Shown here: piece by piece, positions 17,054 through 25,722 of the stretch
Layout of the letters: every line of letters begins with the position of its first letter
Position numbering within the stretch: position 1 is the first letter of the stretch
Assembly (NCBI GenBank): GCA_037045045.1
Contig: JBAOHL010000005.1
Location: forward strand, 868,001 to 932,000
Reading direction: 5' to 3'
DNA length: 64,000 nucleotides
Source of the DNA: Phosphoribacter sp037045045
GTDB lineage: Bacteria > Actinomycetota > Actinomycetes > Actinomycetales > Dermatophilaceae
Program-made: the position numbers and the translations under genes
Notes under the pieces: model-generated
What the model was told of the DNA's origin: nothing
Seen by the model: only the letters and a program-made list of their open reading frames with translations
Databases searched by the model: none

Positions 17054-17737
17054 TCACCCGCTGTCGGGCCGCTCGAACCGGAAACCCATACCGCGCACTG
17101 TCGAGATGTACTGCGGTTGCGCGGCGTGGTCCCCGAGTTTGCGACGCAGCACGCTGATGTGCATGTCGAGGGTCTTCGTGGAGCCGAGCCAGGCCGTGTC
17201 CCAGACCTCGCGCATGATCTGTTCCCGCGAGACGACCCGACCCTGTTCTCGGACCAAGAGCCGCAAGAGGTCGAACTCCTTGGCGGTCAACTGCAATTCC
17301 TCGCCGCGGATCCACGCCCGCCGCCCGTCCGGGTCGATGCGCACGAGCGGTTCGCCACCCGGGTGGGTCCCGTCCGCGGGGGCGCGCCGCAGCAGCGCCC
17401 GGATGCGGGCGAGTAGCTCCCCGAGCCTGAAGGGCTTCGTCACGTAGTCGTCGGCTCCGGCGTCAAGTCCGACGACGGTGTCGAGTTCGTCCGCACGCGC
17501 GGTGAGGATAAGCACGGGTACGGCCAACCCGTCAGCACGCATCCGACGGCATACCTCCAGGCCGTCGAGCAGCGGGAGGCCGATGTCCAGGACGACGATG
17601 TCAGGGCTGGCCCGGGCACCCTCCAAGGCGGCGTGCCCGTCGGCGCGCACGTCGACCTCGTAGCCCTCTCGGCGCAGGGCCCGCGCGAGCGGTTCGGAGA
17701 TGGTCGCGTCGTCCTCGACGAGCAGGACCCGGGTCAT
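17054..17737 (-). CDS. OmpR/PhoB-family response regulator
   Basis: 227 residues. Receiver domain: VLLVEDDATIS (acidic pocket), IVVLDIGLP (phospho-acceptor Asp), LTARAD and VTKPFRLGEL (conserved Lys). Winged-helix DNA-binding domain: LTAKEFDLLRLLV, VSREQIMREVW and ISTVRGMGFRFE. ATG 17737 begins directly with MTRVLLVEDD; open sequence upstream is not conserved. Co-transcribed with the kinase 3 bases downstream and probably with the enoyl-CoA hydratase gene 28 bases upstream. That 28-base gap contains one copy of the GTATGCCG word. Confidence 0.94.
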   Translation of the reverse strand: MTRVLLVEDDATISEPLARALRREGYEVDVRADGHAALEGARASPDIVVLDIGLPLLDGLEVCRRMRADGLAVPVLILTARADELDTVVGLDAGADDYVTKPFRLGELLARIRALLRRAPADGTHPGGEPLVRIDPDGRRAWIRGEELQLTAKEFDLLRLLVREQGRVVSREQIMREVWDTAWLGSTKTLDMHISVLRRKLGDHAAQPQYISTVRGMGFRFERPDSG

Positions 17738-17765
17738 GGGTAGAGCGTATGCCGGTGGGCACTGG

Positions 17766-18584
17766 TCAGCGACCAGGCCAGCGGGGTGGGCGTTTCTCCG
17801 CGAAGGCGCGAACGCCCTCCGCCCGGTCGCCGGAGAAGGCTGTCTGGCGCCAGCAGTTGTCTTCGATCTCCAGGCCGCTGGCGAGGTCGACGTCCATGCC
17901 CAGCCGCATCGCTCGCTTGGCCGACCGCAGCCCCACAGGTGAGTTCGCGGCGATGGTCTGCGCAATGGCCAGGGCCCGCTCTCGCGCGGTCCCGGCGGGG
18001 ACGACCTCGTCGACGGCGCCGAGCTCGAAGGCCTCGCGCGCGGTGATCTTGCGGGCCGTGAACACGAGGGAGGCCGCTCGCGACCAACCCACCCGTCGGG
18101 TGAGCAACTGGGTGCCTCCCCCGCCGGGGATCACGCCCACCGAGACCTCGGGCAGACCGAGCGTGGCCCCCTCTCCGGCGACGACGAGATCGCAGGACAG
18201 GGCCAGCTCGAACCCTCCGCCCAGGGCGAACCCGTCGACGGCGGCGACGGCGGGAATCGGCAAGGCCAACACACCTCCGTATGCCGCGCGGGCCACCGGC
18301 CGTTGCTGCACGAGGTCGGCGTCGGTCATCGTGTGGCGTTCCTTGAGGTCGGCCCCGACACAGAAGGCCGTCGGGTGCGACGAGGAGAGCACGACGGCGC
18401 GCACCGTCGGGTCCGCGGCCAGGCTTGCGGCAGCGGCGCCGATCGCGCGGGCCATTGCCGTCGACACGGCGTTGAGGCCCTGGGGGCGGTCCAGGACGAG
18501 CTCGGCGACGTGCTCGCCGTGCCGGTCGATCCGGACGAGGTTCTCCTGGGCGGCGTCGGGTGTCGGTGCGGCGGTCTCGGTCAT
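17766..18584 (-). CDS. Enoyl-CoA hydratase/isomerase (crotonase) family
   Basis: 272-residue crotonase-fold enzyme, probably hydrating enoyl-CoA esters in fatty-acid or branched-chain amino-acid breakdown. The oxyanion-hole segments are AFCVGADLKER and AAVDGFALGGGFELAL; the catalytic Glu region is LGLPEVSVGVIPGGGGTQLL, where both the first (LPEV) and second active-site positions can be judged and at least the first Glu is present. ATG 18584 has a good Shine-Dalgarno (AGGAGG) and overlaps the stop of the cyclase gene by 4 bp. Exact substrate unknown. Confidence 0.88.
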   Translation of the reverse strand: MTETAAPTPDAAQENLVRIDRHGEHVAELVLDRPQGLNAVSTAMARAIGAAAASLAADPTVRAVVLSSSHPTAFCVGADLKERHTMTDADLVQQRPVARAAYGGVLALPIPAVAAVDGFALGGGFELALSCDLVVAGEGATLGLPEVSVGVIPGGGGTQLLTRRVGWSRAASLVFTARKITAREAFELGAVDEVVPAGTARERALAIAQTIAANSPVGLRSAKRAMRLGMDVDLASGLEIEDNCWRQTAFSGDRAEGVRAFAEKRPPRWPGR

Positions 18585-19645
18585 GTGGACCTCCTGGGAC
18601 GGGTGCTGGAGCGGGCTCGGGTGAGCAGGTGGGGCGTGACCTGGCCGACGCCGCGCAACGAGCGCCGGCGCAGCGCGCGTATGGCGAAACCCGTCTGGGA
18701 GACCAGGGCCGTGGCACAACCGGAATCGACCAGGACGTTCCCCGGGTTGGCGATGGCGCTCAGCCGGGCGGCGCGGTTCACCGTCGTCCCGAACACGTCG
18801 CCGAGCCGAGAGACCACCGGGCCGTAGGCGCAGCCGACGCGCACCTCGGGCAGGACGGGGTCTTCGGCGAGTGCGTCGACGAGGTCGAGGGCGATGGCGA
18901 CCCCCGGTGCCACCCGTTGGGCCGAGAAGAGGACTTCGTCGCCGACGGTCTTGACCACGCGGCCGCCGTGAGCGGTGACGACGTCCGTCGCGAGCGCCTC
19001 GAATCGCTGCACGGTGTGCGAGAGTTCGCGTTCGCTGAGGCGCTGCACGACCGAGGCGAACGAGACGAGATCGGCGAATCCGACGAGTCGGCGCCCCGGC
19101 TCCTGCTCGTCGCCAGGGCTCGCGTCCGACAGCAGCCGAGTGACGGCGTCGGCGAGGTGCCGGCGCCACGCATAGACGAGCAACGGCTCGAGGTCCGCGG
19201 CCAGCCCGACGACCTCGGCGGCGGCGCGCCGCGCCGTCTCGGCGTCGGTGACCTGGCCACCGACCTGGTCGCTGATCGACTCCGCGACGATGTGCACCTG
19301 CCACGAGCCCAAACGGTCCGCGGTGCGGGCGAAGGCCCTCGTAATGGCCAGCGCCGAGGCCTCGTCGATCCGCTCGGCCCGCACCAGCCGAGCCATCCGG
19401 CGCAACGCCTGCAGGTCGGCGTCGGTGAAGAACTGCTGTTCGGAGTCCACCAGCGGGAAACCAAGCGCGTGCCAGAACCGTCGGGCCCCGACCATCGACA
19501 CCCCGGACTGCATTGCGACGTCTCGTCGGGACATCGTCTGCGGACCACCGAGCAACAAGGTGGCGATTTCGGTGGGGTCGTCGGTGGGTCGACCGGCTCC
19601 TTGCGGCTGCGGCGTCCCGGGCTGGGACTGCGGCGCCGACGTCAT
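18581..19645 (-). CDS. Class III adenylate/guanylate cyclase with N-terminal regulatory domain
   Basis: 354 residues. The N-terminal half (about 25-180) is an all-helical regulatory domain like that of mycobacterial Rv1264-type cyclases. The C-terminal half is a class III cyclase domain: VGFADLVSF (first metal Asp), GGRVVKTVGDEVLFSA (substrate Lys and second metal Asp), and FGTTVNRAARLSAIANPG (transition-state Asn and Arg). All catalytic residues appear intact, so it should make a cyclic nucleotide, most likely cAMP. No membrane segment. Start ATG 19645; 4-bp overlap with the downstream hydratase. In Rv1264 the N-domain senses pH; the same here is inference. Confidence 0.88.
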   Translation of the reverse strand: MTSAPQSQPGTPQPQGAGRPTDDPTEIATLLLGGPQTMSRRDVAMQSGVSMVGARRFWHALGFPLVDSEQQFFTDADLQALRRMARLVRAERIDEASALAITRAFARTADRLGSWQVHIVAESISDQVGGQVTDAETARRAAAEVVGLAADLEPLLVYAWRRHLADAVTRLLSDASPGDEQEPGRRLVGFADLVSFASVVQRLSERELSHTVQRFEALATDVVTAHGGRVVKTVGDEVLFSAQRVAPGVAIALDLVDALAEDPVLPEVRVGCAYGPVVSRLGDVFGTTVNRAARLSAIANPGNVLVDSGCATALVSQTGFAIRALRRRSLRGVGQVTPHLLTRARSSTRPRRST

Positions 19646-19652
19646 GACTGCA

Positions 19653-20465
19653 TCATGCCAAGCTCGTGCTCGCCTCGCTGCCCGGACGCACGTGGGTCAC
19701 GTCGCCGGCCGCCCACGCGGCACGTCCCTGCGCCCCGTCGACGACGAGTTGGCCCGAGTCGTCGACCGCGACGGCCAGGCCGAGGACGTCAGGCCCGCCT
19801 GGGCGGACGATGCGCACCGTCGAACCGATCGTCGCGCATCGGCCCCGGTATGCCGCGCGAACCGATGCGGCGCCGGCCTCGTCCGCGAGCAACGCGGCAT
19901 ACCGGGCGGTGAGCTCGTCGAGGATGGCCACCGCGAGGCTCTGCCGCGAGACGCTGGCCCCGCACAACGCCAGGGATGTCGCGGCATCGGTGGGCAACTG
20001 CTCGCGACTCTGGCGGACGTTGAGGCCGATCCCCACGACAGCGAGCCCGGGATCGCGCGAGCTCGGGGGCTGCGCCTCGCAGAGGATTCCGCACAGCTTG
20101 CGCTCGCCGTCGGTCGGCACGAGCAGGTCGTTGGGCCACTTGAGCACGGCCCGAACCCCGGCGATCGCCTCGACGGCGTCGGAGGTGGCCAAGCCGGCGA
20201 TCAATGGCAGCCACCCGAGTTGCTCGGGCAGCGGCAAGGCGGCCGACATCGTCAACGCGAGGCCGGCCGGCGTGTGCCAGTCGCGGCGCAGGCGTCCGCG
20301 GCCCTGAGTCTGGTGGTCGGCGACGACGACGGTCCACGGCTGCGCCAGTTGGAGAGCACGGGCATTCGTCGACCCAATGCTCTCGTGGACCTCGACGTGG
20401 CGCCACGGTCTCGGGGGGGTCGTCAGGGTGACCTGCACCGCACGGGGGTCCATGGCTGGGCTCAC
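19653..20465 (-). CDS. birA: Biotin--[acetyl-CoA carboxylase] ligase
   Basis: 270-residue class I biotin protein ligase without an N-terminal repressor domain, as usual in actinobacteria. IGSTNARALQLA starts the fold; QTQGRGRLRRDW is the biotinyl-AMP loop; LKWPNDLL holds the catalytic Lys; GIGLNVRQ follows. It biotinylates the carboxyl-carrier subunits of acyl-CoA carboxylases, which fits its divergent position: its start lies 22 bases from that of the carboxylase beta gene. GTG 20465 or ATG 20453 could be the start. Confidence 0.92.
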   Translation of the reverse strand: MSPAMDPRAVQVTLTTPPRPWRHVEVHESIGSTNARALQLAQPWTVVVADHQTQGRGRLRRDWHTPAGLALTMSAALPLPEQLGWLPLIAGLATSDAVEAIAGVRAVLKWPNDLLVPTDGERKLCGILCEAQPPSSRDPGLAVVGIGLNVRQSREQLPTDAATSLALCGASVSRQSLAVAILDELTARYAALLADEAGAASVRAAYRGRCATIGSTVRIVRPGGPDVLGLAVAVDDSGQLVVDGAQGRAAWAAGDVTHVRPGSEASTSLA

Positions 20466-20475
20466 CCGACAAGGC

Positions 20476-20481
20476 TAGAGT
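20476..20481 (+). promoter_or_regulatory. Putative -10 box for a leaderless carboxylase message
   Basis: TAGAGT lies 6 bases before the ATG of the carboxylase beta gene, where a -10 box would place the transcription start at the ATG itself. No Shine-Dalgarno is seen. No clear -35 is visible; the position falls within the divergent birA gene. Inference from spacing only. Confidence 0.35.
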
Positions 20482-20487
20482 CGGATC

Positions 20488-22119
20488 ATGGCCATCGACG
20501 GTGCTACTACTGCAGTGTCCGCACCCGGCGAGTCCGCTCCGGACCTGAGCACCACGGTCGGCAAGCGAGCCGAGTTCAAGCGCCGCTCCGCCGAGGTGAT
20601 CCACGCCGGATCCGAACGAGCCATCGACAAGCAGCACGCCCGGGGAAAGAAAACCGCCCGGGAGCGCATCGAAATGCTCCTCGACGAGGGCACCTTCGTC
20701 GAGATGGACAAGTTCGCGCGGCACCGCAGCACCGCGTTCGGAGCCGACAAGTACCGCCCCTATGGGGACGGCGTCGTCACCGGTTACGGCACGATCGACG
20801 GGCGCCAGGTGGCGATCTTCGCGCAGGACTTCACGGTATTCGGCGGTTCGCTCGGTGAGGTCTTCGGCGAGAAGATCGTCAAGATCATGGACTACGCGAC
20901 GAAGATCGGGTGCCCGGTCATCGGGCTCAACGACTCCGGTGGGGCTCGGATCCAGGAGGGCGTGGTCAGCCTCGGCCTCTACGGCGAGATCTTCTTCCGC
21001 AACGTGCGCTCCTCGGGCGTCATCCCCCAGATCTCGGTGATCATGGGCCCGTGTGCCGGCGGCGCCGTCTACTCCCCCGCGATCACCGACTTCACGATCA
21101 TGGTGGACAAAACCTCGCACATGTTCATCACCGGCCCCGACGTCATCAAGACGGTGACCGGCGAGGAGGTCGAGTTCGAGGACCTCGGCGGAGCGAAGGC
21201 GCACAACACGAAGTCCGGCGTGGCCCACTACATGGCCCACGACGAGCAAGAGGCCATCGACTACGTCAAGGCGCTGTTGTCCTACCTACCCTCGAACAAC
21301 ATGGAGTTGGCGCCGAGCCACTCCGACGACGCTCCGCACGTCACGACGACCGAGACCGACCAGTGGCTCGACTCGTGCATCCCCGACTCGCCGAACCAGC
21401 CCTACGACATGCACGACGTCATCGCCCATGTCGTCGACGACGAGGTGTTCCTCGAGGTCCACGCGATGTTCGCCCCGAATATCCTCTGCGGGTTCGCCCA
21501 CATCGACGGGCTGCCGGTGGGCATCGTCGCGAATCAGCCGATGCAGTTCGCCGGGTGCCTGGACATCGACGCCTCGGAGAAGGCCGCGCGATTCGTGCGC
21601 ACCTGCGACGCGTTCAACGTCCCGGTGTTGACCTTCGTCGACGTCCCCGGCTTCCTGCCCGGCACCGACCAGGAATGGAACGGCATCATCCGTCGCGGCG
21701 CCAAGCTCATTTATGCGTATGCCGAGGCAACGGTCCCGAAGATCACCGTTATCACCCGCAAGGCCTACGGCGGGGCGTACGACGTCATGGGCTCCAAGCA
21801 CCTCGGCGCCGACCTCAACCTCGCGTGGCCGACCGCCCAGATCGCCGTCATGGGGGCCCAGGGCGCGGTCAACATCCTCTACCGCAAGGAATTGGCCCAG
21901 GCCGCCGCGGAGGGTCGGGACGTCGAGGCGGCTCGGGCCGAGTTCATCACGCTCTACGAACAGACGCTGGCCAACCCCTACGTCGCCGCTGAGCGCGGCT
22001 ACATCGACAGCGTGATCAGCCCGTCGAGCACCCGTCGGTTGGTGACCCACGCCCTGCATGCGCTGCGGACCAAGAGGGAGTCGCTGCCGCCCAAGAAGCA
22101 CGGGAATATTCCGCTGTGA
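20488..22119 (+). CDS. pccB: Acyl-CoA carboxylase carboxyltransferase (beta) subunit, PccB/AccD5-like
   Basis: 543-residue carboxyltransferase with tandem crotonase-like halves. N-half: HARGKKTARERIEMLLDEGT, VVTGYGTIDGRQVAIFAQDFTV split over the biotin/CoA site, and IMGPCAGGAVYSPAITDF (oxyanion loop). C-half: FVDVPGFLPGTDQEW and ITRKAYGGAYDVMGSKH. The Asp in GGAYDVMG (residue 432) is at the position that selects propionyl-CoA in characterised PccB enzymes, so propionyl-CoA carboxylation to methylmalonyl-CoA is the favoured role. The alpha/biotin subunit is not in the window. The epsilon gene follows with a 4-bp ATGA overlap. Confidence 0.93.
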   Translation: MAIDGATTAVSAPGESAPDLSTTVGKRAEFKRRSAEVIHAGSERAIDKQHARGKKTARERIEMLLDEGTFVEMDKFARHRSTAFGADKYRPYGDGVVTGYGTIDGRQVAIFAQDFTVFGGSLGEVFGEKIVKIMDYATKIGCPVIGLNDSGGARIQEGVVSLGLYGEIFFRNVRSSGVIPQISVIMGPCAGGAVYSPAITDFTIMVDKTSHMFITGPDVIKTVTGEEVEFEDLGGAKAHNTKSGVAHYMAHDEQEAIDYVKALLSYLPSNNMELAPSHSDDAPHVTTTETDQWLDSCIPDSPNQPYDMHDVIAHVVDDEVFLEVHAMFAPNILCGFAHIDGLPVGIVANQPMQFAGCLDIDASEKAARFVRTCDAFNVPVLTFVDVPGFLPGTDQEWNGIIRRGAKLIYAYAEATVPKITVITRKAYGGAYDVMGSKHLGADLNLAWPTAQIAVMGAQGAVNILYRKELAQAAAEGRDVEAARAEFITLYEQTLANPYVAAERGYIDSVISPSSTRRLVTHALHALRTKRESLPPKKHGNIPL

Positions 22120-22349
22120 GCGCCCAGCCACCCGAGGCGCCTGTCGCGCCGCCGGTCGTCGAGTTCATTTGCGGCAGTCCGAGCGACGAAGAGATCGCCA
22201 TCCTCGGGGCGTTGTTCCTCGGCTTCGGTGGCCGGGTCGGGCCGCCGCCGCGGCGCGCCCCCTCGCAGTGGTGGCACCCGTCGTCGCGGTTGGGTTCTCG
22301 GGGCCCGGGTGCCGGCGGGTGGCGGGTGTCGACGATGCCGCGGTACTGA
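22116..22349 (+). CDS. Acyl-CoA carboxylase epsilon subunit
   Basis: 77-residue protein matching the small epsilon subunit that stabilises actinobacterial acyl-CoA carboxylase complexes. It shows the typical IxGxPSDEEIAILGALF segment in the first half and a basic, Trp-containing tail (SSRLGSR, GGWRVSTMPR). Its start overlaps the beta-subunit stop (ATGA), so it is translationally coupled. Small size and low family conservation limit certainty, but context and both motifs agree. Confidence 0.85.
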   Translation: MSAQPPEAPVAPPVVEFICGSPSDEEIAILGALFLGFGGRVGPPPRRAPSQWWHPSSRLGSRGPGAGGWRVSTMPRY

Positions 22350-22396
22350 CCGGAGCGCTGAGCGGCGATTCCGCCGGTTGAGTCGGATGGCCGGGT

Positions 22397-22572
22397 TCGT
22401 CCGTTCGTCCGTTCATCCTGGCATCCTGGCATCCTGGCAGTAAGGGCTCGTCCTGGCAGGACCGACCTGCCACGGCGCGACGCAAGTGCCCGGACACGAC
22501 GCAAGTGCCCGGACACGACGCAAGTGCCCCGACACGAGGCAAGTGGCGCGACACGACGCAAGTGCCTCGACG
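22397..22572. repeat. Intergenic tandem repeats (9-bp and 19-bp units)
   Basis: The 301-base gap (22350-22650) between the epsilon gene and the convergent peptidase-like gene holds no credible gene. At 22397-22440 there are TCCGTTCG-type repeats and three ATCCTGGC words. At 22478-22572 there are five 19-bp units (22478, 22497, 22516, 22535, 22554) with consensus CGACGCAAGTGCCCGGACA; the first two are identical and the fourth is most diverged. A transcription terminator for one or both convergent genes may be here, but no single clear hairpin was identified. Confidence 0.9.
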
Positions 22573-22650
22573 TGGTCGGCGTGAGGTCAGTTGCGCGTCC
22601 CGAAGGCCGATGACGAACAAGCCCTCCCTCGGCGGTGGCCGCGGACCGGC

Positions 22651-23433
22651 TCAGTTGACCGAGATGTGCACGTGGTCGTAGTGGTTGGCCGTCGCGCTCC
22701 CGCGGTTGGCCATGCCCCGCCACCCGGGGCGGTCCATGTTGTAGATCCGCTGGCGCCAGATGACGTACTTGACGTTGAGTTCCTTGGCGTGGGCCAGGAC
22801 GAAGGCCGCGACGGCGTCGCCCTGAGCCGAACTCGAGATCATCACGTCGACGGCCTTGCCGGAGCCGTGATCCTGATCGCCGCCGCGGTACCCGCTGAAC
22901 GAGCCGATGTCGAAGGCAGACCGGACCGCCGAGTAGACCCGCGAGGCTGTGGCCCGCAGGCCGAGAGCTGCCCCACCGGCGGCGAACGAGGTGACATCGA
23001 GCCCGGCCGGTCCGGCGGGCGCAGGCGCGACGGGGGCCGGTGGCGGGTCGGGCGGGGCCGCTGCCATGGGCACGGGCACACCCAACGGTTCGAGCGCGTC
23101 GGTTAGCGCGACGACGCCCGCGTCGACCGTCACCACCGTTGTCGCCGCCACGGAGGACGGCCCGGTCCCGCCGACGACGAGGCGGTCGGCGCTGCGAGAT
23201 CCGCGCGACACGCCGTCCAGGCGCACCGCCAGGGCCGCCTCGACGACGGCCTCGTTGGTGGGGTCCGCCGGCAACGCGGGGGCCGGGGCAGCGTTGACCA
23301 GCAGCGCCGCGACCACCCCGGTCGCGCCGAGCGCGCCGGCCCGGGCCACGAGCGCGCGGGGCGCAGCCCAACGCGGGAGGGCCGAGCTGGTGCGGCGGTG
23401 GCGGCCGACGGGCCGATGGGCGTGCGAAAACAA
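22651..23433 (-). CDS. Secreted protein with C-terminal ARB-07466-like (VldE-like/M15-fold) domain
   Basis: About 260 residues: a basic N-terminus, a signal-type hydrophobic helix (GATGVVAALLVNAAP), an Ala/Pro-rich linker (PPDPPPAPVAPAPAG) and a C-terminal domain with SGYRGGDQDHGSGKAVDVMI, VKYVIWRQRIYN and ANHYDHVHISVN. This His/Asp pattern (DHGSGKAVDVM and HYDHVHIS) is that of actinobacterial peptidoglycan-associated ARB-07466-like domains, related to zinc D,D-carboxypeptidase folds. TTG 23433 is preferred because GAGG lies just upstream; ATG 23478 is the alternative. The upstream region contains GTTACCCGAATGTGAC, a possible regulator site. Confidence 0.8.
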   Translation of the reverse strand: MFSHAHRPVGRHRRTSSALPRWAAPRALVARAGALGATGVVAALLVNAAPAPALPADPTNEAVVEAALAVRLDGVSRGSRSADRLVVGGTGPSSVAATTVVTVDAGVVALTDALEPLGVPVPMAAAPPDPPPAPVAPAPAGPAGLDVTSFAAGGAALGLRATASRVYSAVRSAFDIGSFSGYRGGDQDHGSGKAVDVMISSSAQGDAVAAFVLAHAKELNVKYVIWRQRIYNMDRPGWRGMANRGSATANHYDHVHISVN

Positions 23434-23577
23434 GGGAACCTCTTCGTGATCGGGATCTGCCCGTCCACGGTATGGCAAGCGCGTGCAGAAGTCACATTCG
23501 GGTAACGCCGTGCTCCGCAGGAGGGCGCGAACGACCCGACCCGGAAGCCTGCCGAGTTCCGACGTCGGGGCGGCGCG

Positions 23578-24456
23578 CTACCTCCCCGTGACCCGACGAG
23601 TGGGGATGGCCCCTCGGGAGATCCCGGTGACGAGCTTGGACAGGTGGTAGCGGCCCCACAGGCCCAAGCCCAACACCATCCGCAGGGGCAGATGACGGGG
23701 TCCGGGATATCGGGTGGCGAGGTACCGGTAGGCGCTTCGATGATGGGCCCGGGCCATGGCATCCCGGCGGGAGGTCGTGGAGTGCCCTCCTTCATGCACG
23801 ACCACGGCGGCCGGTGCGTACACGACCTGCCAGCCGGCCTTGGCGATGCGCTCGCACAGATCGAGGTCCTCGAAGTACATGAAGTACCCCTCGTCGAACC
23901 CCCCGACGCGCTCGAACGCCTCGCGGCGGACGAGCAGGCACGATCCGGAGACCCAGCCGGTGGGCCCTTCCACGGGGTCTCCACGCTCGCGCCGGTATGC
24001 CGCCGTCCAGGGGTTGGCGGGCCAGATCCAGCCGAAGACGGCGTGCCCGATGCCTCGCCCGATCGACGGGATCTGCCGGGACGACGGGTAAAGCATGCCG
24101 TCCGGGGTGTGGATCACCGGCCCGAGCGCGCCCGCCCGGGGCCAGCGATCCGCGGTCTGAAGCAACGCATCGACGCTGCCGGGCGTGAGGACGATGTCGG
24201 GGTTGGCGACGAGGATCCAGGGCTCGTCGCCGCCGCGGGCGCCGACGTTCGCCGCCGCGCCGTACCCGAGATTGGCTTCGTTGACGGTGAGGCTCACCCC
24301 GGCGCGCTCGGCGGCCCGTTGCGGCGCCCCGTCGTGGGACCCGTTGTCGACGACGGTGACGGCGATGGGCTCGACGCTGGCGGCCGGCACCGAGTCGAGG
24401 AAGGCCGGGAGATGTCCACCCGAGTCGTAGGTCACGGTGACAGCGTGAACGCTCAC
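23578..24456 (-). CDS. GT2 glycosyltransferase, rhamnosyltransferase-like (WbbL type)
   Basis: 292-residue GT2 enzyme: VHAVTVTYDSGG at the N-terminus, VVDNGSHDG, NEANLGYGAAANVG (nucleotide-sugar loop), ANPDIVL (the DxD-like metal site), GSCLLVRREAFERVGGFDE and YFEDLDLCERIAKAGW. These match WbbL/RfbF-type dTDP-rhamnosyltransferases that work on lipid-linked wall precursors. GTG 24456 overlaps the preceding gene's stop by 4 bp. A rhamnosyl donor fits the rfbA/C/D genes further right, but the sugar is not proven. Confidence 0.86.
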   Translation of the reverse strand: MSVHAVTVTYDSGGHLPAFLDSVPAASVEPIAVTVVDNGSHDGAPQRAAERAGVSLTVNEANLGYGAAANVGARGGDEPWILVANPDIVLTPGSVDALLQTADRWPRAGALGPVIHTPDGMLYPSSRQIPSIGRGIGHAVFGWIWPANPWTAAYRRERGDPVEGPTGWVSGSCLLVRREAFERVGGFDEGYFMYFEDLDLCERIAKAGWQVVYAPAAVVVHEGGHSTTSRRDAMARAHHRSAYRYLATRYPGPRHLPLRMVLGLGLWGRYHLSKLVTGISRGAIPTRRVTGR

Positions 24457-25625
24457 CTCGCGGCCTCCCGTCCGCCAGGGTTGCCCCGGCGGGCGACCCT
24501 GGCCAACACCGCCCCGTGTGCCCGTGCCGACGCCTCCCAGGTGAACTCCCGGGCCCGGCGCACGCCGGCCTCGCGCAAGTCGGCTCGCCAGCGCTCGTCG
24601 TCGAGCAACCGACGCAGGGCGGCAGCGATGTCGGCGACGGCCGGGGAGGCGGCATACGCGACGGCATCCCCACCGACCTCGGGAAGTGCCAGCAGTCGGG
24701 TGGTGAGCACCGGGGCGCCGCATGCCATGGCTTCCAGGACCGGCAGCCCGAATCCCTCGCCGAGGCTCGGATAGACGACGGCGGTCGCGCCGCCGAGGAA
24801 CCCGGCGACAAGCTCGTCGGGGATGAACCCGGGGCGCCGGACCGCCAGGCCATCGGGCGCCGCGGCCACGGCCGGCTCGATGTCCCCGTCCCATCCCCGG
24901 CCACCGGCCAGGACGAGGTCCGGCGGGTTCGGACGCTCACGGCATACCTCGACGAAGGCCCGCACGAGGGCGGGGACGTTCTTGCGGGGTTCGAGGGTGC
25001 CGAGGAAGGCGAGGTATGCCGCGTGCGGGCCCACCCCGGCCCAGGCCCGAGCCGCGGCGACTTGTTCGGCCGACGGCGGTCGAAACCGCTCGTGGTCGAC
25101 CCCGTGCGGGATGACGACAAAACGCGCGGGATCGGCGCCGGTGTGCGTGACGACCTCGTCGCGGGTTGCCGCACTCGGCACCACGAGCGCCGCGGCACGC
25201 CCCGCCGAGAGCCTCGTCCACGTGGTGAAGAAGCGTCGCTTGAATGCCGTGTGGACCTCGGGGTGGCTGAAGAACGTCGCGTCGTGCAGCGTCACGACGG
25301 CCGGCACCGAGCGCGGGCCCGCGGTGAGCAGCGGCGTCGTGTAATGCGGGCCGAAGAGCGCGTCGGGCCGCAGGCGCCGCACGAGGGCGGGCAGGCCGAG
25401 CTGCTCCCAGGCGAGGCGAACCGGGACGGGCTCGATGTGCCGGGGAGCGACATGCACTCGGTCGGGGTCCAGATAGCCGAGGTAGTGGTCGCGATCTCGC
25501 GACTGGGCGACCACGTGCAGTTGGACACCCATCCGGTCGTGGTGGGCGACGAGGGCATCCACGTAGCGGCCGACCCCGCCCCGGTCGGCCGGCAGGGCTG
25601 TCGCGTCGAGCAGCACGCTGGTCAC
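24453..25625 (-). CDS. GT4 family glycosyltransferase
   Basis: 390-residue GT-B retaining glycosyltransferase. VLLDATALPADRGGVGRYV starts the N-domain; TLHDATFFSHPEV and VVPSAATRDEV follow; FLGTLEPRKNVPALV is the start of the C-domain and YPSLGEGFGLPVLEAMACG the E(x7)E donor site. GTG 25625 is used; another GTG three codons on has better spacing to GGAGGG. It overlaps the following GT2 gene by 4 bp. Closely similar in architecture to the GT4 genes at 47899 and 51155 in this window. Confidence 0.88.
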   Translation of the reverse strand: MTSVLLDATALPADRGGVGRYVDALVAHHDRMGVQLHVVAQSRDRDHYLGYLDPDRVHVAPRHIEPVPVRLAWEQLGLPALVRRLRPDALFGPHYTTPLLTAGPRSVPAVVTLHDATFFSHPEVHTAFKRRFFTTWTRLSAGRAAALVVPSAATRDEVVTHTGADPARFVVIPHGVDHERFRPPSAEQVAAARAWAGVGPHAAYLAFLGTLEPRKNVPALVRAFVEVCRERPNPPDLVLAGGRGWDGDIEPAVAAAPDGLAVRRPGFIPDELVAGFLGGATAVVYPSLGEGFGLPVLEAMACGAPVLTTRLLALPEVGGDAVAYAASPAVADIAAALRRLLDDERWRADLREAGVRRAREFTWEASARAHGAVLARVARRGNPGGREAAR

Positions 25626-25722
25626 GCGCCCTCCCGACGGTGCTCGTCCATGTCTGCCGACCCACCGTACGGCGCCGGACCTCCGGCGCTGCGCCCGGCG
25701 TCCTCTTGGGCCTCGGCGGGGG

